From: Streptococcus parasanguinis
Lineage (GTDB): Bacteria; Bacillota; Bacilli; Lactobacillales; Streptococcaceae
Assembly (NCBI GenBank): GCA_018377375.1
Contig: JAGZZN010000019.1
Location: 1-30,867, forward strand
Direction of reading: 5' to 3'
DNA: 30,867 bases
In this document: in pieces, positions 20,960 through 29,261 of the stretch
How positions within the stretch are numbered: position 1 is the stretch's first letter
Layout of the letters: each line of letters starts with the position of its first letter
The notes under the pieces: generated by a model
The model's input: the letters and a program-made list of their open reading frames with translations, nothing else
Databases searched by the model: none
What the model was told of the DNA's origin: nothing
Program-made: the position numbers and the translations under genes

Positions 20960-23611
20960 TTATTTCACCAACTTCTTCATCTCATCAATACGTGCTACGG
21001 TCGCATCATATTTAGCTTGGTAGTCGGCTTGTTTGTCGCGTTCTTTTTGGACAACTTCTGGTTTGGCATTGGCTACGAAGCGTTCGTTGCTAAGTTTCTT
21101 ACCAACCATGTCCAGTTCTTTTTGCCATTTGGCCAATTCTTTTTCAAGACGAGCCAATTCTTCTTCGACATTGAGAAGGTCAGCGAGTGGCAGGTAGATT
21201 TCTGCACCTGTGATGATGCTGGACATAACCAAGTCAGGTACTTCGACATCTGCTGCAATTTCCAGGTGTTCTGGGTTTGTGAAGCGTTTGATGTAGTTAA
21301 CGTTGTCATTGAAGAAGGCATCAAGCTTGCTGTCGCTTGTCTTAATCAAGATAGTGATTGGTTTGCTTGGCGCTACGTTCACTTCTGCACGTGAGTTACG
21401 AACAGAGCGAATCACATCTTTAAGAGCTTCAACGCCGGCTGCTGCTTCTTCGTTTTCAAACTCTGGACGAACCACTGGGTATTCCGCAGTCACGATTGTT
21501 CCTTCAGAGATTTGGCCATAGATTTCTTCAGTCACAAATGGCATGATTGGGTGAAGGAGACGCAAGATTTGGTCCAAAGTGTAAAGAAGGACAGAACGAG
21601 TGATGACTTTTTCGTCCTCATTGTCGCTATAAAGCACTTCCTTAGTCAACTCAACGTACCAGTCCGCAAACTCGTCCCAGATGAAGTTGTAGAGGATGTG
21701 ACCAGCCACACCAAACTCAAACTTATCAAAGTTTTCAGTGACCTTACCGATCGTTTCGTTGAGGTTGTGGAGAATCCAACGATCTGTCACGTTACCTGCT
21801 TGACCAGCAGCCACTTTAGCTACATTTTCACGCGCCACATCCAAGGTCAACCCTTCATTGTTCATAAGGATATAGCGAGAGATGTTCCAGATCTTGTTAA
21901 TGAAGTTCCAAGACGCATCCATTTTCTCGTAAGAGAAACGCACGTCTTGACCTGGTGCAGAACCGTTTGAAAGGAACCAACGAAGGGCATCGGCACCGTA
22001 TTTCTCGATAACATCCATTGGGTCAATCCCGTTACCGAGTGACTTAGACATCTTGCGTCCTTGCTCGTCACGGATCAAACCATGGATCAAGACATTCTTA
22101 AATGGCTGACGACCAGTGAATTCCAATGATTGGAAGATCATACGAGACACCCAGAAGAAGATGATATCGTAACCTGTTACCAAGGTTGACGTTGGGAAGT
22201 AACGTTTGAAGTCTTCTGAGTCGACATCCGGCCAGCCCATAGTTGAGAATGGCCAGAGGGCAGAACTGAACCAAGTATCCAAGACATCTTCATCTTGCTT
22301 CCATCCGTCGCCTTCTGGTGCTTCTTCACCGACATACATTTCACCCTCAGTATTGTACCAGGCAGGGATTTGGTGACCCCACCAGAGCTGACGAGAAATA
22401 ACCCAATCGTGGACATTTTCCATCCATTGAAGGAAGGTATCGTTGAAACGAGGTGGGTAGAATTCTACTTTGTCGTCTGTATCTTGGTTGGCGATAGCAT
22501 TTTTCGCCAATTGATCCATCTTCACGAACCATTGCGTAGACAAGCGTGGCTCAACCATAACTCCAGTACGCTCTGAGTGACCAACTGAGTGGGTCATCTT
22601 CTCAATCTTAACAAGCGCACCGATTTCTTCCAATTTCTTAACAACAGCCTTACGAGCTTCAAAGCGGTCCATGCCGTTGAATTCACCAGCCAATTCATTC
22701 ATGGTACCATCATCGTTCATAACGTTCACTTGCGGAAGATTATGACGTTGACCAACCAAGAAGTCATTCGGGTCGTGGGCAGGAGTGATTTTCACCACAC
22801 CAGTACCGAATTCAGGGTCTGCATGTTCATCCCCAACAATTGGGATTGGCTTGTTCAAGATTGGCAAGATAACATTTTTACCAATCAAATCTTTATAACG
22901 GTCATCATTTGGGTTAACCGCTACGGCAGTATCCCCAAACATAGTCTCAGGACGTGTTGTTGCTACTTCAAGGGCACGTGAACCGTCTTCCAACATGTAG
23001 TTCATGTGGTAGAAGGCACCTTCCACATCCTTGTGAATCACCTCGATATCAGAAAGGGCTGTACGAGCTTTTGGATCCCAGTTAATGATAAATTCACCAC
23101 GGTAAATCCAGCCCTTCTTGTAGAGCTCTACAAAGACCTTACGAACGGCTTTTGACAACCCTTCGTCAAGCGTGAAACGTTCGCGAGAGTAGTCTACAGA
23201 GAGCCCCATCTTGCCCCATTGTTCCTTGATAGTAGTGGCATACTCGTCTTTCCATTCCCAAACTTTTTCAAGGAATTTTTCACGACCCAGGTCATAACGA
23301 GAGATGCCGTCCTCAGCCAAACGCGCTTCTACTTTAGCTTGAGTGGCAATCCCAGCATGGTCCATACCTGGAAGCCAAAGCGTATCAAAACCTTGCATCC
23401 GTTTTTGACGGATGATGATATCTTGCAAAGTTGTATCCCAAGCGTGACCAAGGTGGAGTTTACCAGTTACGTTTGGTGGTGGAATCACGATGGAATAAGG
23501 CTTCGCCTTTTTATCGCCTGAAGGCTTGAAAACATCTTCGTCAAGCCATTTTTGGTAACGACCAGCCTCAACCTCGGCTGGATTGTATTTAGGTGAAAGT
23601 TCTTTAGACAT
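20960..23611 (-). CDS. valS: Valyl-tRNA synthetase
   Basis: 883 aa, full length. Class I synthetase that charges tRNA-Val. HIGH motif in PPPNVTGKLHLGHAWD (residues 48-63), editing domain in the middle (MFGDTAVAVNP), KMSKS motif in GRKMSKSLGNGID, anticodon-binding domain, and the C-terminal coiled coil (ELARLEKELAKWQKELDMV) typical of ValS. The ATG at 23611 has AAAGGA 7 nt upstream. It follows the GNAT gene by 27 nt with no terminator or promoter seen between them, so its expression should depend at least partly on the T-box upstream of the flavin-reductase gene. Confidence 0.98.
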   Translation of the reverse strand: MSKELSPKYNPAEVEAGRYQKWLDEDVFKPSGDKKAKPYSIVIPPPNVTGKLHLGHAWDTTLQDIIIRQKRMQGFDTLWLPGMDHAGIATQAKVEARLAEDGISRYDLGREKFLEKVWEWKDEYATTIKEQWGKMGLSVDYSRERFTLDEGLSKAVRKVFVELYKKGWIYRGEFIINWDPKARTALSDIEVIHKDVEGAFYHMNYMLEDGSRALEVATTRPETMFGDTAVAVNPNDDRYKDLIGKNVILPILNKPIPIVGDEHADPEFGTGVVKITPAHDPNDFLVGQRHNLPQVNVMNDDGTMNELAGEFNGMDRFEARKAVVKKLEEIGALVKIEKMTHSVGHSERTGVMVEPRLSTQWFVKMDQLAKNAIANQDTDDKVEFYPPRFNDTFLQWMENVHDWVISRQLWWGHQIPAWYNTEGEMYVGEEAPEGDGWKQDEDVLDTWFSSALWPFSTMGWPDVDSEDFKRYFPTSTLVTGYDIIFFWVSRMIFQSLEFTGRQPFKNVLIHGLIRDEQGRKMSKSLGNGIDPMDVIEKYGADALRWFLSNGSAPGQDVRFSYEKMDASWNFINKIWNISRYILMNNEGLTLDVARENVAKVAAGQAGNVTDRWILHNLNETIGKVTENFDKFEFGVAGHILYNFIWDEFADWYVELTKEVLYSDNEDEKVITRSVLLYTLDQILRLLHPIMPFVTEEIYGQISEGTIVTAEYPVVRPEFENEEAAAGVEALKDVIRSVRNSRAEVNVAPSKPITILIKTSDSKLDAFFNDNVNYIKRFTNPEHLEIAADVEVPDLVMSSIITGAEIYLPLADLLNVEEELARLEKELAKWQKELDMVGKKLSNERFVANAKPEVVQKERDKQADYQAKYDATVARIDEMKKLVK

Positions 23612-23638
23612 GTGTGCGTCCTTTCTAGTTATTTCTTT

Positions 23639-24208
23639 TTAATGTTTATTTTGAGTTTCCCACTCACTCTTTAGCAAGCCGTATCTCAAATCATCACAGC
23701 GATTGCCTTGGGCATCTTTGCGATCCCTTATGCGAGCTTCGAGGGTAAAGCCAAGCTTTTCCGCGACTCGTTGACTTTGAAGGTTGTAACCAAAGCAAGA
23801 CAATTCTATCTTGTGAAGGTTCAATTCTTTAAAAGCTAGATCAATCAAAGCACGCGCTGCTTCGGGTACATAACCCCGGCCCCAATAGTCTGGGTGCAAG
23901 GTATAGCCAATCTCCAGTACATCGTCTTCGTGGCGATGGTTGAAGTCAACAGAGCCGACAATTGTATCAGTTCCTTTGACCACAATGCCGTAACCAGCTG
24001 GAAGATTTTCTTTTTGATTGCGATCGGGAAGGATATGCTCTAGGTAATAGATCTCGTCTTCCAAGGTCTTGACGGGTGGAAAGCCTGCTGGGTAAGAGAC
24101 TTCTGGAAGACTGGCGTAAGCATGGATATCCTCAGCATCAGCCACTGTTCGGACTCGTAAGACTAGACGCTCCGTTTCGATTCGTTCTGGCAGTTCAGCT
24201 CTTGTCAT
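23639..24208 (-). CDS. GNAT acetyltransferase, RimJ/RimL-like
   Basis: 189 aa. Acetyl-CoA-dependent N-acetyltransferase. The N-terminal RIETERLVLRV opening is typical of the RimJ/RimL branch; motif A is LHPDYWGRGYVPEAARAL with the pyrophosphate loop, and motif B is the NLQSQRVAEKLGF helix. The substrate is unknown (ribosomal protein, peptide or small molecule). The start overlaps the end of the flavin-reductase gene by 14 nt. Confidence 0.88.
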   Translation of the reverse strand: MTRAELPERIETERLVLRVRTVADAEDIHAYASLPEVSYPAGFPPVKTLEDEIYYLEHILPDRNQKENLPAGYGIVVKGTDTIVGSVDFNHRHEDDVLEIGYTLHPDYWGRGYVPEAARALIDLAFKELNLHKIELSCFGYNLQSQRVAEKLGFTLEARIRDRKDAQGNRCDDLRYGLLKSEWETQNKH

Positions 24209-24773
24209 TCTTCTTCCTCGCTTTCTTCATAAAGCTCCCCATGGAATCAACTCGATCATCTAGATAACGATAAACGCGCTGATGACCGTCCCCCATAAAG
24301 TAAGTCGGTGCAAAATGGTCATTTTTAAAATGCCCCTTGTCATCTAAGAGCTCTGGATCAGCCAGACGGTCTATAATCTTGGCAAAGATATGGCAGATGC
24401 CATCTTCCTCGATAATTCGATCTACCTGGCAATCCAAAACGACTGGACAAGCCTCCAAAATCGGAGCCTGAGTCCTTTCAGAAATTTCGTAGTCTAGCTC
24501 TAAGTGATTCAACTTCTCCCGATGGCTGATAAAACCAGCCTGCTCCATCTCAAGCATAAAGTTTTCATCAGGGATGTTCACGCTGAACTGTTGATAATGC
24601 TTAATCTGGTCAGCCGCATTTTCCTCAGCACCAACCCCTATGACGAGCCAATCTCCCAGGCTATAAGAGGAACTGCAGGTCGTGATATTGTGCCCAAAGT
24701 TCTGGTCCTGATACCCTAAAATGAAAATCGGAAAACCATAGTAGAGTTTACTAGTGTTAAAAGATTGTTTCAT
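24195..24773 (-). CDS. Flavin reductase-like (FMN-binding split barrel) protein
   Basis: 192 aa from MKQSFNTSKLYYG at 24773, with AAGGAG 6 nt upstream. Resembles DIM6/NTAB flavin reductase family proteins: FPIFILGYQDQNF with the FMN-binding split barrel, the TTCSSSYSLGDWLVIGV strand-turn-strand, and the C-terminal FKNDHFAPTYFMGDGHQRVYRYL. Longer readings up to 24953 run back through the T-box riboswitch and are not translated. First gene of a T-box-regulated operon with the GNAT gene and valS. Substrate unknown. Confidence 0.85.
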   Translation of the reverse strand: MKQSFNTSKLYYGFPIFILGYQDQNFGHNITTCSSSYSLGDWLVIGVGAEENAADQIKHYQQFSVNIPDENFMLEMEQAGFISHREKLNHLELDYEISERTQAPILEACPVVLDCQVDRIIEEDGICHIFAKIIDRLADPELLDDKGHFKNDHFAPTYFMGDGHQRVYRYLDDRVDSMGSFMKKARKKNDKS

Positions 24774-24799
24774 GACAAGCTCCTTCAGCCAGGGTTGCA

Positions 24800-24990
24800 A
24801 AAGAAAAATCGCCCCTGTCAGATTAATGACAGGGACGAATGTGTTGATCCGCGGTACCACCCAATTTCGGGCAGAGCCCGCAACTTTGTATATTTTAATT
24901 TCATCCATTAGCAACCAGTTTTGACACATCTGTGGACTTCTCAGCACCGCCACTTTCTGTAAAATGTGGGACTCAAAACACCTCTAACAG
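24800..24990 (-). promoter_or_regulatory. T-box riboswitch, probably tRNA-Val responsive
   Basis: On the minus strand the T-box sequence GGGTGGTACCGCG is intact (24849-24863 region). Upstream are a Stem III hairpin, CGGGC TCT GCCCG (24868-24880), and Stem I with the apical GGTGCTGAGAA motif. A Rho-independent terminator (24813-24820 with 24827-24834, then a T-tract) lies downstream. In Stem I the pairs TTAG/CTAA, GTTTTGA/TCAAAAC and CACAT/ATGTG can be drawn, and GTC at 24923-24925 is my candidate specifier codon (Val). The class is sure; the amino acid is inferred from that codon and from valS in the operon. Confidence 0.9.
24813..24834 (-). terminator. T-box regulated terminator
   Basis: ccctgtca/tgacaggg arms with a 6-nt loop, followed on the minus strand by GGCGATTTTTCTTTT-like T-rich sequence. 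It competes with the antiterminator formed by the T-box sequence. Confidence 0.85.
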
Positions 24991-24994
24991 GTTC

Positions 24995-25023
24995 ATTTTA
25001 TCAAGTTTTCCTGGAAATAGCAA
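24995..25023 (-). promoter_or_regulatory. Promoter of the T-box / flavin reductase-GNAT-valS operon
   Basis: Minus-strand TTGCTA (25018-25023), a 17-nt spacer and TAAAAT (24995-25000). The predicted start point, about 24988, matches the 5' foot of Stem I. Confidence 0.7.
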
Positions 25024-25039
25024 GAAATCACAAAAGCGA

Positions 25040-25387
25040 TTATTTAAACTTGACACCAAGTTCTTGCAATTTTTTAATAGTAGCTGGGCCGATTCCTTTA
25101 AGGGCTAACAACTCTTTCTCTGTCCAGTTTGCGAAGTCCGCAACAGAGCGAATACCTTCATCATAAAATGTTTGCGCACGATCAAGGGCTACACCTTCCA
25201 AACTTGCAGCAAATTCTTCCACTGAAGAAGCCGCTTGTTTCACTTCTTTCGCCACTGCTTTTGTAGCTTTCTCGACCTTTTTAGGTGCTTCTTTCACAGC
25301 TGCAGTTACAGTTGCGACAGCTTTTTTCAAAAGATGTCTATTTTGATGTTTGTATTGTTTCGCACGGTTTACGTTCTTCTTTGCCAT
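25040..25387 (-). CDS. Small basic helix-hairpin-helix protein
   Basis: 115 aa. Residues 1-52 are Lys/Ala-rich (KKVEKATKAVAKEVKQA), like a histone-H1-type or coiled helical tail. Residues 60-115 form a compact helical domain ending in a helix-hairpin-helix, LLALKGIGPATIKKLQELG (93-111), which usually binds DNA backbone non-specifically. Streptococci commonly encode such proteins. Function is unknown; nucleoid binding or a DNA-repair accessory role is inference. AGGAGG Shine-Dalgarno 4-5 nt upstream. Single gene, its own promoter. Confidence 0.82.
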   Translation of the reverse strand: MAKKNVNRAKQYKHQNRHLLKKAVATVTAAVKEAPKKVEKATKAVAKEVKQAASSVEEFAASLEGVALDRAQTFYDEGIRSVADFANWTEKELLALKGIGPATIKKLQELGVKFK

Positions 25388-25482
25388 TTTTCCTCCTAAA
25401 TTCAGTGATCAATTCCTAAGGCAACAAGGTTTCATCACCATAATTCCATTCAATAATCCGTTGATGTCATTTCAACTTTTTT

Positions 25483-25510
25483 ATTGTATCACAATCCCCT
25501 AAAAAATCAA
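25483..25510 (-). promoter_or_regulatory. Promoter of the helix-hairpin-helix gene
   Basis: Minus-strand TTGATT (25505-25510), a 16-nt spacer and TACAAT (25483-25488). The leader before the ATG would be about 90 nt; no clear riboswitch is seen in it. Confidence 0.6.
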
Positions 25511-25542
25511 GTCATTGCTCAATTTTCAGGTGAATCTAGCTA

Positions 25543-25566
25543 GTAAAACGCCTTCAATAAGGCCAT
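25543..25566 (-). terminator. Weak terminator of the rlmD-DUF1912 operon
   Basis: Short stem gcctt/aaggc (25550-25554 with 25559-25563), 4-nt loop, followed on the minus strand by GTTTTAC. Lies directly after the DUF1912 stop. Confidence 0.45.
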
Positions 25567-25567
25567 T

Positions 25568-25822
25568 TTAATATTTTCTTTCACCAAAGAGGCCATCTGG
25601 TAAATCATGAAATCCTTTTCCAGCATGGAAATTTTCAAACTTTCCTTGCAAGAACTGATAAGCATCTAAACGGCTTTCATAGCGAATCATCGCTATTTTA
25701 GCTCGTTCGTCCTGGTCTTCATCAAAAACCTTTTTACTTTCTTCGAGAGCCATTTCATTGATCATGACTTGGGTCTTGATCCACTCCTCAAACTCCTTCA
25801 TAAACTCTGTTTCGTAACTCAT
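25568..25822 (-). CDS. DUF1912 family protein
   Basis: 84 aa, highly acidic and helical (MSYETEFMKEFEEWIK; DEDQDERAKIAMIRYESRLDAYQFL), ending in GFHDLPDGLFGERKY. I recall the ending FHDLPDGLFGER as characteristic of the streptococcal DUF1912 family. No enzymatic motif. It follows the DUF438 gene by 2 nt, so it is the last gene of the operon. Function unknown. Confidence 0.82.
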   Translation of the reverse strand: MSYETEFMKEFEEWIKTQVMINEMALEESKKVFDEDQDERAKIAMIRYESRLDAYQFLQGKFENFHAGKGFHDLPDGLFGERKY

Positions 25823-25824
25823 CT

Positions 25825-27171
25825 TTATTCCATTCCTCTATAAAAATCCGTATCGATCTCCCGATAAGGTTGAATGTCCTGAACATATTCCAAGACACCT
25901 TGAAAATCTCCAGCTTCATCACGCACGGCTGCATAGGTGACATGGACAAATTTCCCACGCGATTCTGATTTGAACCACATTTCATACTTGTCTTTTTTCC
26001 CTTCACGAAGCCCCTGCATAATCGCTTTGACCTTCTCCAAGTATTTCGGAGGGTGACACAGCTCCACATTGCGTCCTACCTGAGATGGCGTCCTCTTAAA
26101 AATCATTTCCTCAAAAGGTGCAGCATCATTGTAATATTGGAAAATATCATCCTTATTGACAAAGGTGATCTCCATTGGTAACTGGTTCAAGATCAAATTT
26201 GCTTGCTCAACTGACAAATAGCCATTACCAAATGGTTGTGGTTGTTGGCGATCGAAGCTCTCTTCTTTTTTCTTAGGCGTGAAAGTAATGGTCAATTGTC
26301 CCTCAGGGGTCTCAATGACCTGACGGTGCTCGCTTCCATTTGAAGAAGGAAGCGGTTCAGTTAAACCTTTTGACTCTTCAGACGCTTCCTCCTTGAAGTC
26401 CACGCGTTTTGGCACCCATTTCTCACTTGGGAGAATAATGGCATAACCATAAGCATCACTTTCTTCTGCAATGGAGAGCCAGTCATCCTGGGTGAAGGAC
26501 TCCAGCAAAATCATCAAGAGGATCGACTCTTCCTTGAAGATCATGCCCTCAAACTCTTGTGCAAAGGCTTCAAAGAGCTCCTTGACTTCAGAAATACTAG
26601 ATTCCGGTAATTTCTTGGCCGCATCCAAAGCTTTCGCAAAGAGTTCTCGAATCTGGTCATCCACTCCCCACATCACTTTTGGTGGGGAATCATGCCCGTA
26701 TTTTTCCATAATCGGAAACATCAACTCTTCCTTACGACGGTAATGCCGGTCAAATTGACCCACCAAGCCCAGCTGACGTAACAAGCCCTTATGAATCTCC
26801 TGAATCATCTCAGGATCCTCAGTTGTCTCATAATTGTCCAGCAAGCGGCGGACCCGCATCATAGCGGCTCGAAGGGCTAAGTTCTCCTGTTTAAAGATCT
26901 GAACCGGGTGACCTGGATGGTCTGTATCTGCCACTTCGACCCCTTGAACAGCATTCTTAAAGAGATTAGCATGGACATCACAAAGCTCCATAACATCTTC
27001 AAAAGTAACACCTGCATCTGAGTTCATCAGTTCATGCTCCATAAGAGAGATCTCAATCGCAGAAACCCCTGCAAAAGTCGCATCAAACCGTTCCTGAACC
27101 GATTCAGGGGAAGCTCCATGATGAAGCTCTAATAAGATATCTCTTAAGACGTGAATTCGTTCATCACTCAT
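25825..27171 (-). CDS. DUF438 / hemerythrin-like / PAS protein
   Basis: 448 aa, cytoplasmic. Residues 5-75 match DUF438 (VLRDILLELHHGASPESVQ). Residues 85-225 form an HHE hemerythrin-like bundle with candidate metal ligands His106 region, FDRHYRRKEELMFP (His142) and the EGMIFKEESIL helix. Residues 320-440 form a PAS domain (QLPMEITFVNKDDIFQYYN and GVLEYVQDIQPYREID). Such proteins are thought to sense oxygen, nitric oxide or redox state through the iron centre; that is inference here. The start overlaps the DUF1858 stop by 4 nt; in this family the two occur together. Confidence 0.88.
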   Translation of the reverse strand: MSDERIHVLRDILLELHHGASPESVQERFDATFAGVSAIEISLMEHELMNSDAGVTFEDVMELCDVHANLFKNAVQGVEVADTDHPGHPVQIFKQENLALRAAMMRVRRLLDNYETTEDPEMIQEIHKGLLRQLGLVGQFDRHYRRKEELMFPIMEKYGHDSPPKVMWGVDDQIRELFAKALDAAKKLPESSISEVKELFEAFAQEFEGMIFKEESILLMILLESFTQDDWLSIAEESDAYGYAIILPSEKWVPKRVDFKEEASEESKGLTEPLPSSNGSEHRQVIETPEGQLTITFTPKKKEESFDRQQPQPFGNGYLSVEQANLILNQLPMEITFVNKDDIFQYYNDAAPFEEMIFKRTPSQVGRNVELCHPPKYLEKVKAIMQGLREGKKDKYEMWFKSESRGKFVHVTYAAVRDEAGDFQGVLEYVQDIQPYREIDTDFYRGME

Positions 27172-27404
27172 TGGTCTAGCCCCACTACTTCATAGCCATT
27201 AGCCTCTAGTGTTCGCACAATCTTCTCCATGGGAGTACCTTCTAATTTTGATCCTTGTTTCAAAGAAACCTTGCGCCCAACTGTATTGCGCATGATCGGA
27301 TTGGCTAAGGGTTTAAAGCCCAACTCCACCAACAAATCCAATACCTCCGGATGTTGATCAATAACTTGAGCAACTGGAATCGATACATCAATAACATTGT
27401 CCAT
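27168..27404 (-). CDS. DUF1858 family protein
   Basis: 78 aa. Starts DVSIPVAQVIDQHPEVLDLLVELGF, the DUF1858 signature, with GFKPLANPIMRNTVGRKVSL after it. DUF1858 is often the N-terminal part of, or the immediate partner to, DUF438/hemerythrin proteins and is related to ScdA/YtfE N-terminal domains of iron-sulfur repair proteins. The overlap with the DUF438 gene supports joint function. Role unproven. Confidence 0.86.
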   Translation of the reverse strand: MDNVIDVSIPVAQVIDQHPEVLDLLVELGFKPLANPIMRNTVGRKVSLKQGSKLEGTPMEKIVRTLEANGYEVVGLDQ

Positions 27405-27417
27405 TTATTTATTTCCT

Positions 27418-27861
27418 CTACTCATTCCCTTTATTTTCTCTTTGACGAGCCCGTTCTTCTCCCCACCAAAGAGGCATCAATCCACCTAAAGTAATGGTCT
27501 TACGACTCTCATAATCCACCATAAATTCTAGATGACGATTCTCAGCATCTAGCTCAAGGAGAAATTCACGACAGGCCCCACAAGGCATCCCAGAACCTTC
27601 TCCATAAGGAGGTTTGTCTCGAAAAGCAATAATGCGCTTGACCTTGGTTTGTCCTGATTGTTGATACATGTTGAAGAGGGCTGCTCGTTCGGCACATAAA
27701 TGAAAGACGCCACAGGTTCCTTCCATACAAAAGCCCGTAAAAATCTGACCATCTGCAGCCTCAACAGCAGCAACCACATGTCGAGCATAGACAAAATCTG
27801 AAACCTCTTGAGGCGCATAGAGAGCTTTCGCCTCAAGATAAAGTTTTTCCCAAATATCCAT
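27418..27861 (-). CDS. Cytidine deaminase-like zinc hydrolase
   Basis: 147 aa. Cytidine-deaminase fold with the zinc site CAE (Cys56, Glu58 as proton shuttle) and PCGAC (Cys94, Cys97). The FCMEGTCGVFHLCAERAAL segment and MPCGACREFL are intact. The length and C-terminal WWGEERARQ differ from classical Cdd, so a blasticidin-S-deaminase-like or other nucleoside specificity is possible. Lies 10 nt after the rlmD stop and 13 nt before the DUF1858 gene. Confidence 0.85.
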   Translation of the reverse strand: MDIWEKLYLEAKALYAPQEVSDFVYARHVVAAVEAADGQIFTGFCMEGTCGVFHLCAERAALFNMYQQSGQTKVKRIIAFRDKPPYGEGSGMPCGACREFLLELDAENRHLEFMVDYESRKTITLGGLMPLWWGEERARQRENKGNE

Positions 27862-27871
27862 TCTTCTTCTT

Positions 27872-29224
27872 TCACTTCTTCACTAATTTCACAACTGCTT
27901 CTGTCCTTGCAGTATGGGGGAACATGTCCACTGATTGAATGTATTCAACCTGATAAACCTTCGTCAAAGCCACTAGATCCCGTGCCAAAGTAGAGACATT
28001 ACAAGAGACATAGACCATCTTTTCAGGTGCATAGTGCAACAAGGTCTCGATTAATTTTGTACCCAAGCCCGTACGAGGTGGATCCACGATCACAGCATTA
28101 GCCCGATAGCCTTCTTGGTACCAGCGAGGAATGATCTCTTCTGCTGTACCAGCCTCATAGTGGGTATTCTCAAATCCCATCCGTTTAGCATTGTATTTGG
28201 CATCCTCAATCGCTTCAGGAATAATATCCATCCCCCGAACACTTTTCACTCTATTAGCAAAAGCAAACCCAATCGTTCCAACCCCACAATAGGCATCAAT
28301 CAGGTGATCCTCTGGAGAAACATCTAGAGCCTTAACCGCTTCACTATACAATACTTCAGTTTGTTCCGGATTCAACTGGTAAAAAGCTCGAGGAGAAAGG
28401 GAGAATTCATAATCCAAAACACCTTCCAAAATGGCCTCTTCTCCCCAAATAATCTGCGTTTGTTCGCCATAGATTTCACTGGATCGAGACTTATTTTTAT
28501 TAACAGCAACTGTGACAATCTCAGGGTGTTTCGTGACCAAGTCTTGCACCAAATTATTTATGTTAATCTGACGACTAGTGACCACAATGATCTGAACTTG
28601 ACCAGACTTCCGCGCCCGTCGAACCATCATGGTTCTGACACCCAGTTCTTTACGCTCATCAGCAATCGGAATCTGATAATAGGTCAATAAATCCGTTAGA
28701 TCGTTGGCGATAGCTTGAATAACCGGGTCTTGAACCAAACAATCCTTTAATTCCACCAAATAATGTGAATTTTGGGCATAGAGGCCCGCCTTCACCTGGC
28801 CCTTGAATTTCCTAGTTTGAAATTGCAATTTTGCCCGATAGTAAAGCGGCTCCTGCATTCCAATTGTCGGCCGAATATCATACTGTTCAAATCCTTCAGG
28901 TGAGAACTTCTTTAAGGCTTGTTGCAATAAATCTGTCTTAAACTCCAGCTGCTTATCATACTTCAAATGCATGATTTGACAGCCCCCACAGGTCTCATAG
29001 ATATCACACATGGGCGTCACACGAAACTTAGACGCCTTATTCACAGATAGGAGTTTGGCTTCCGCAAAATTTTTCTTGACACTTGTAATTTGGCAGAAGA
29101 TATCTTCTCCCTTTAAAGCACCTGGCACAAAGACAAGTGTTTTTTTATAAAAGCCAATCCCTTCACCGTTAATTCCCATTCGCTTAATTTTCAAAGGAAT
29201 TTTTTGTTTTACTTTAACGTTCAT
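27872..29224 (-). CDS. rlmD: 23S rRNA (uracil-5)-methyltransferase, RlmD/RumA family
   Basis: 450 aa. N-terminal TRAM domain (residues 1-60), then an iron-sulfur cluster site with Cys73, Cys79 and Cys82 (CDIYETCGGCQ) and a fourth Cys near 167 (KDCLVQ). SAM-binding DAYCGVGTIGFAFA, catalytic Cys408 (YVSCNVSTLARDL) and the general base Glu442 (TARTEAVV). Makes 5-methyluridine in 23S rRNA. In Gram-positives one paralogue can serve both U747 and U1939; which this is cannot be told. The ATG has no proper Shine-Dalgarno and lies 6 nt after a -10-like box, so the mRNA may be leaderless. Confidence 0.94.
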   Translation of the reverse strand: MNVKVKQKIPLKIKRMGINGEGIGFYKKTLVFVPGALKGEDIFCQITSVKKNFAEAKLLSVNKASKFRVTPMCDIYETCGGCQIMHLKYDKQLEFKTDLLQQALKKFSPEGFEQYDIRPTIGMQEPLYYRAKLQFQTRKFKGQVKAGLYAQNSHYLVELKDCLVQDPVIQAIANDLTDLLTYYQIPIADERKELGVRTMMVRRARKSGQVQIIVVTSRQININNLVQDLVTKHPEIVTVAVNKNKSRSSEIYGEQTQIIWGEEAILEGVLDYEFSLSPRAFYQLNPEQTEVLYSEAVKALDVSPEDHLIDAYCGVGTIGFAFANRVKSVRGMDIIPEAIEDAKYNAKRMGFENTHYEAGTAEEIIPRWYQEGYRANAVIVDPPRTGLGTKLIETLLHYAPEKMVYVSCNVSTLARDLVALTKVYQVEYIQSVDMFPHTARTEAVVKLVKK

Positions 29225-29230
29225 ATCCCT

Positions 29231-29239
29231 ATCTTAACA
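29231..29239 (-). promoter_or_regulatory. rlmD promoter (extended -10)
   Basis: Minus-strand TGTTAAGAT: -10 TAAGAT (29231-29236) with a TGn extension. The predicted start point falls at the first base of the rlmD ATG. Confidence 0.5.
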
Positions 29240-29249
29240 CATTTTTCGG

Positions 29250-29255
29250 TATAAT
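29250..29255 (+). promoter_or_regulatory. recX promoter (-10 TATAAT)
   Basis: A perfect TATAAT, six bases before the recX ATG, so transcription would start at or near the A of ATG. The -35 match is poor. Confidence 0.6.
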
Positions 29256-29261
29256 AAAAAC

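Noticed and set aside
24774..24953. N-terminal extension of the flavin-reductase-like protein
   Set aside because: The extension is encoded by the T-box Stem I, Stem III, antiterminator and terminator; a ribosome site exists only before the ATG at 24773.
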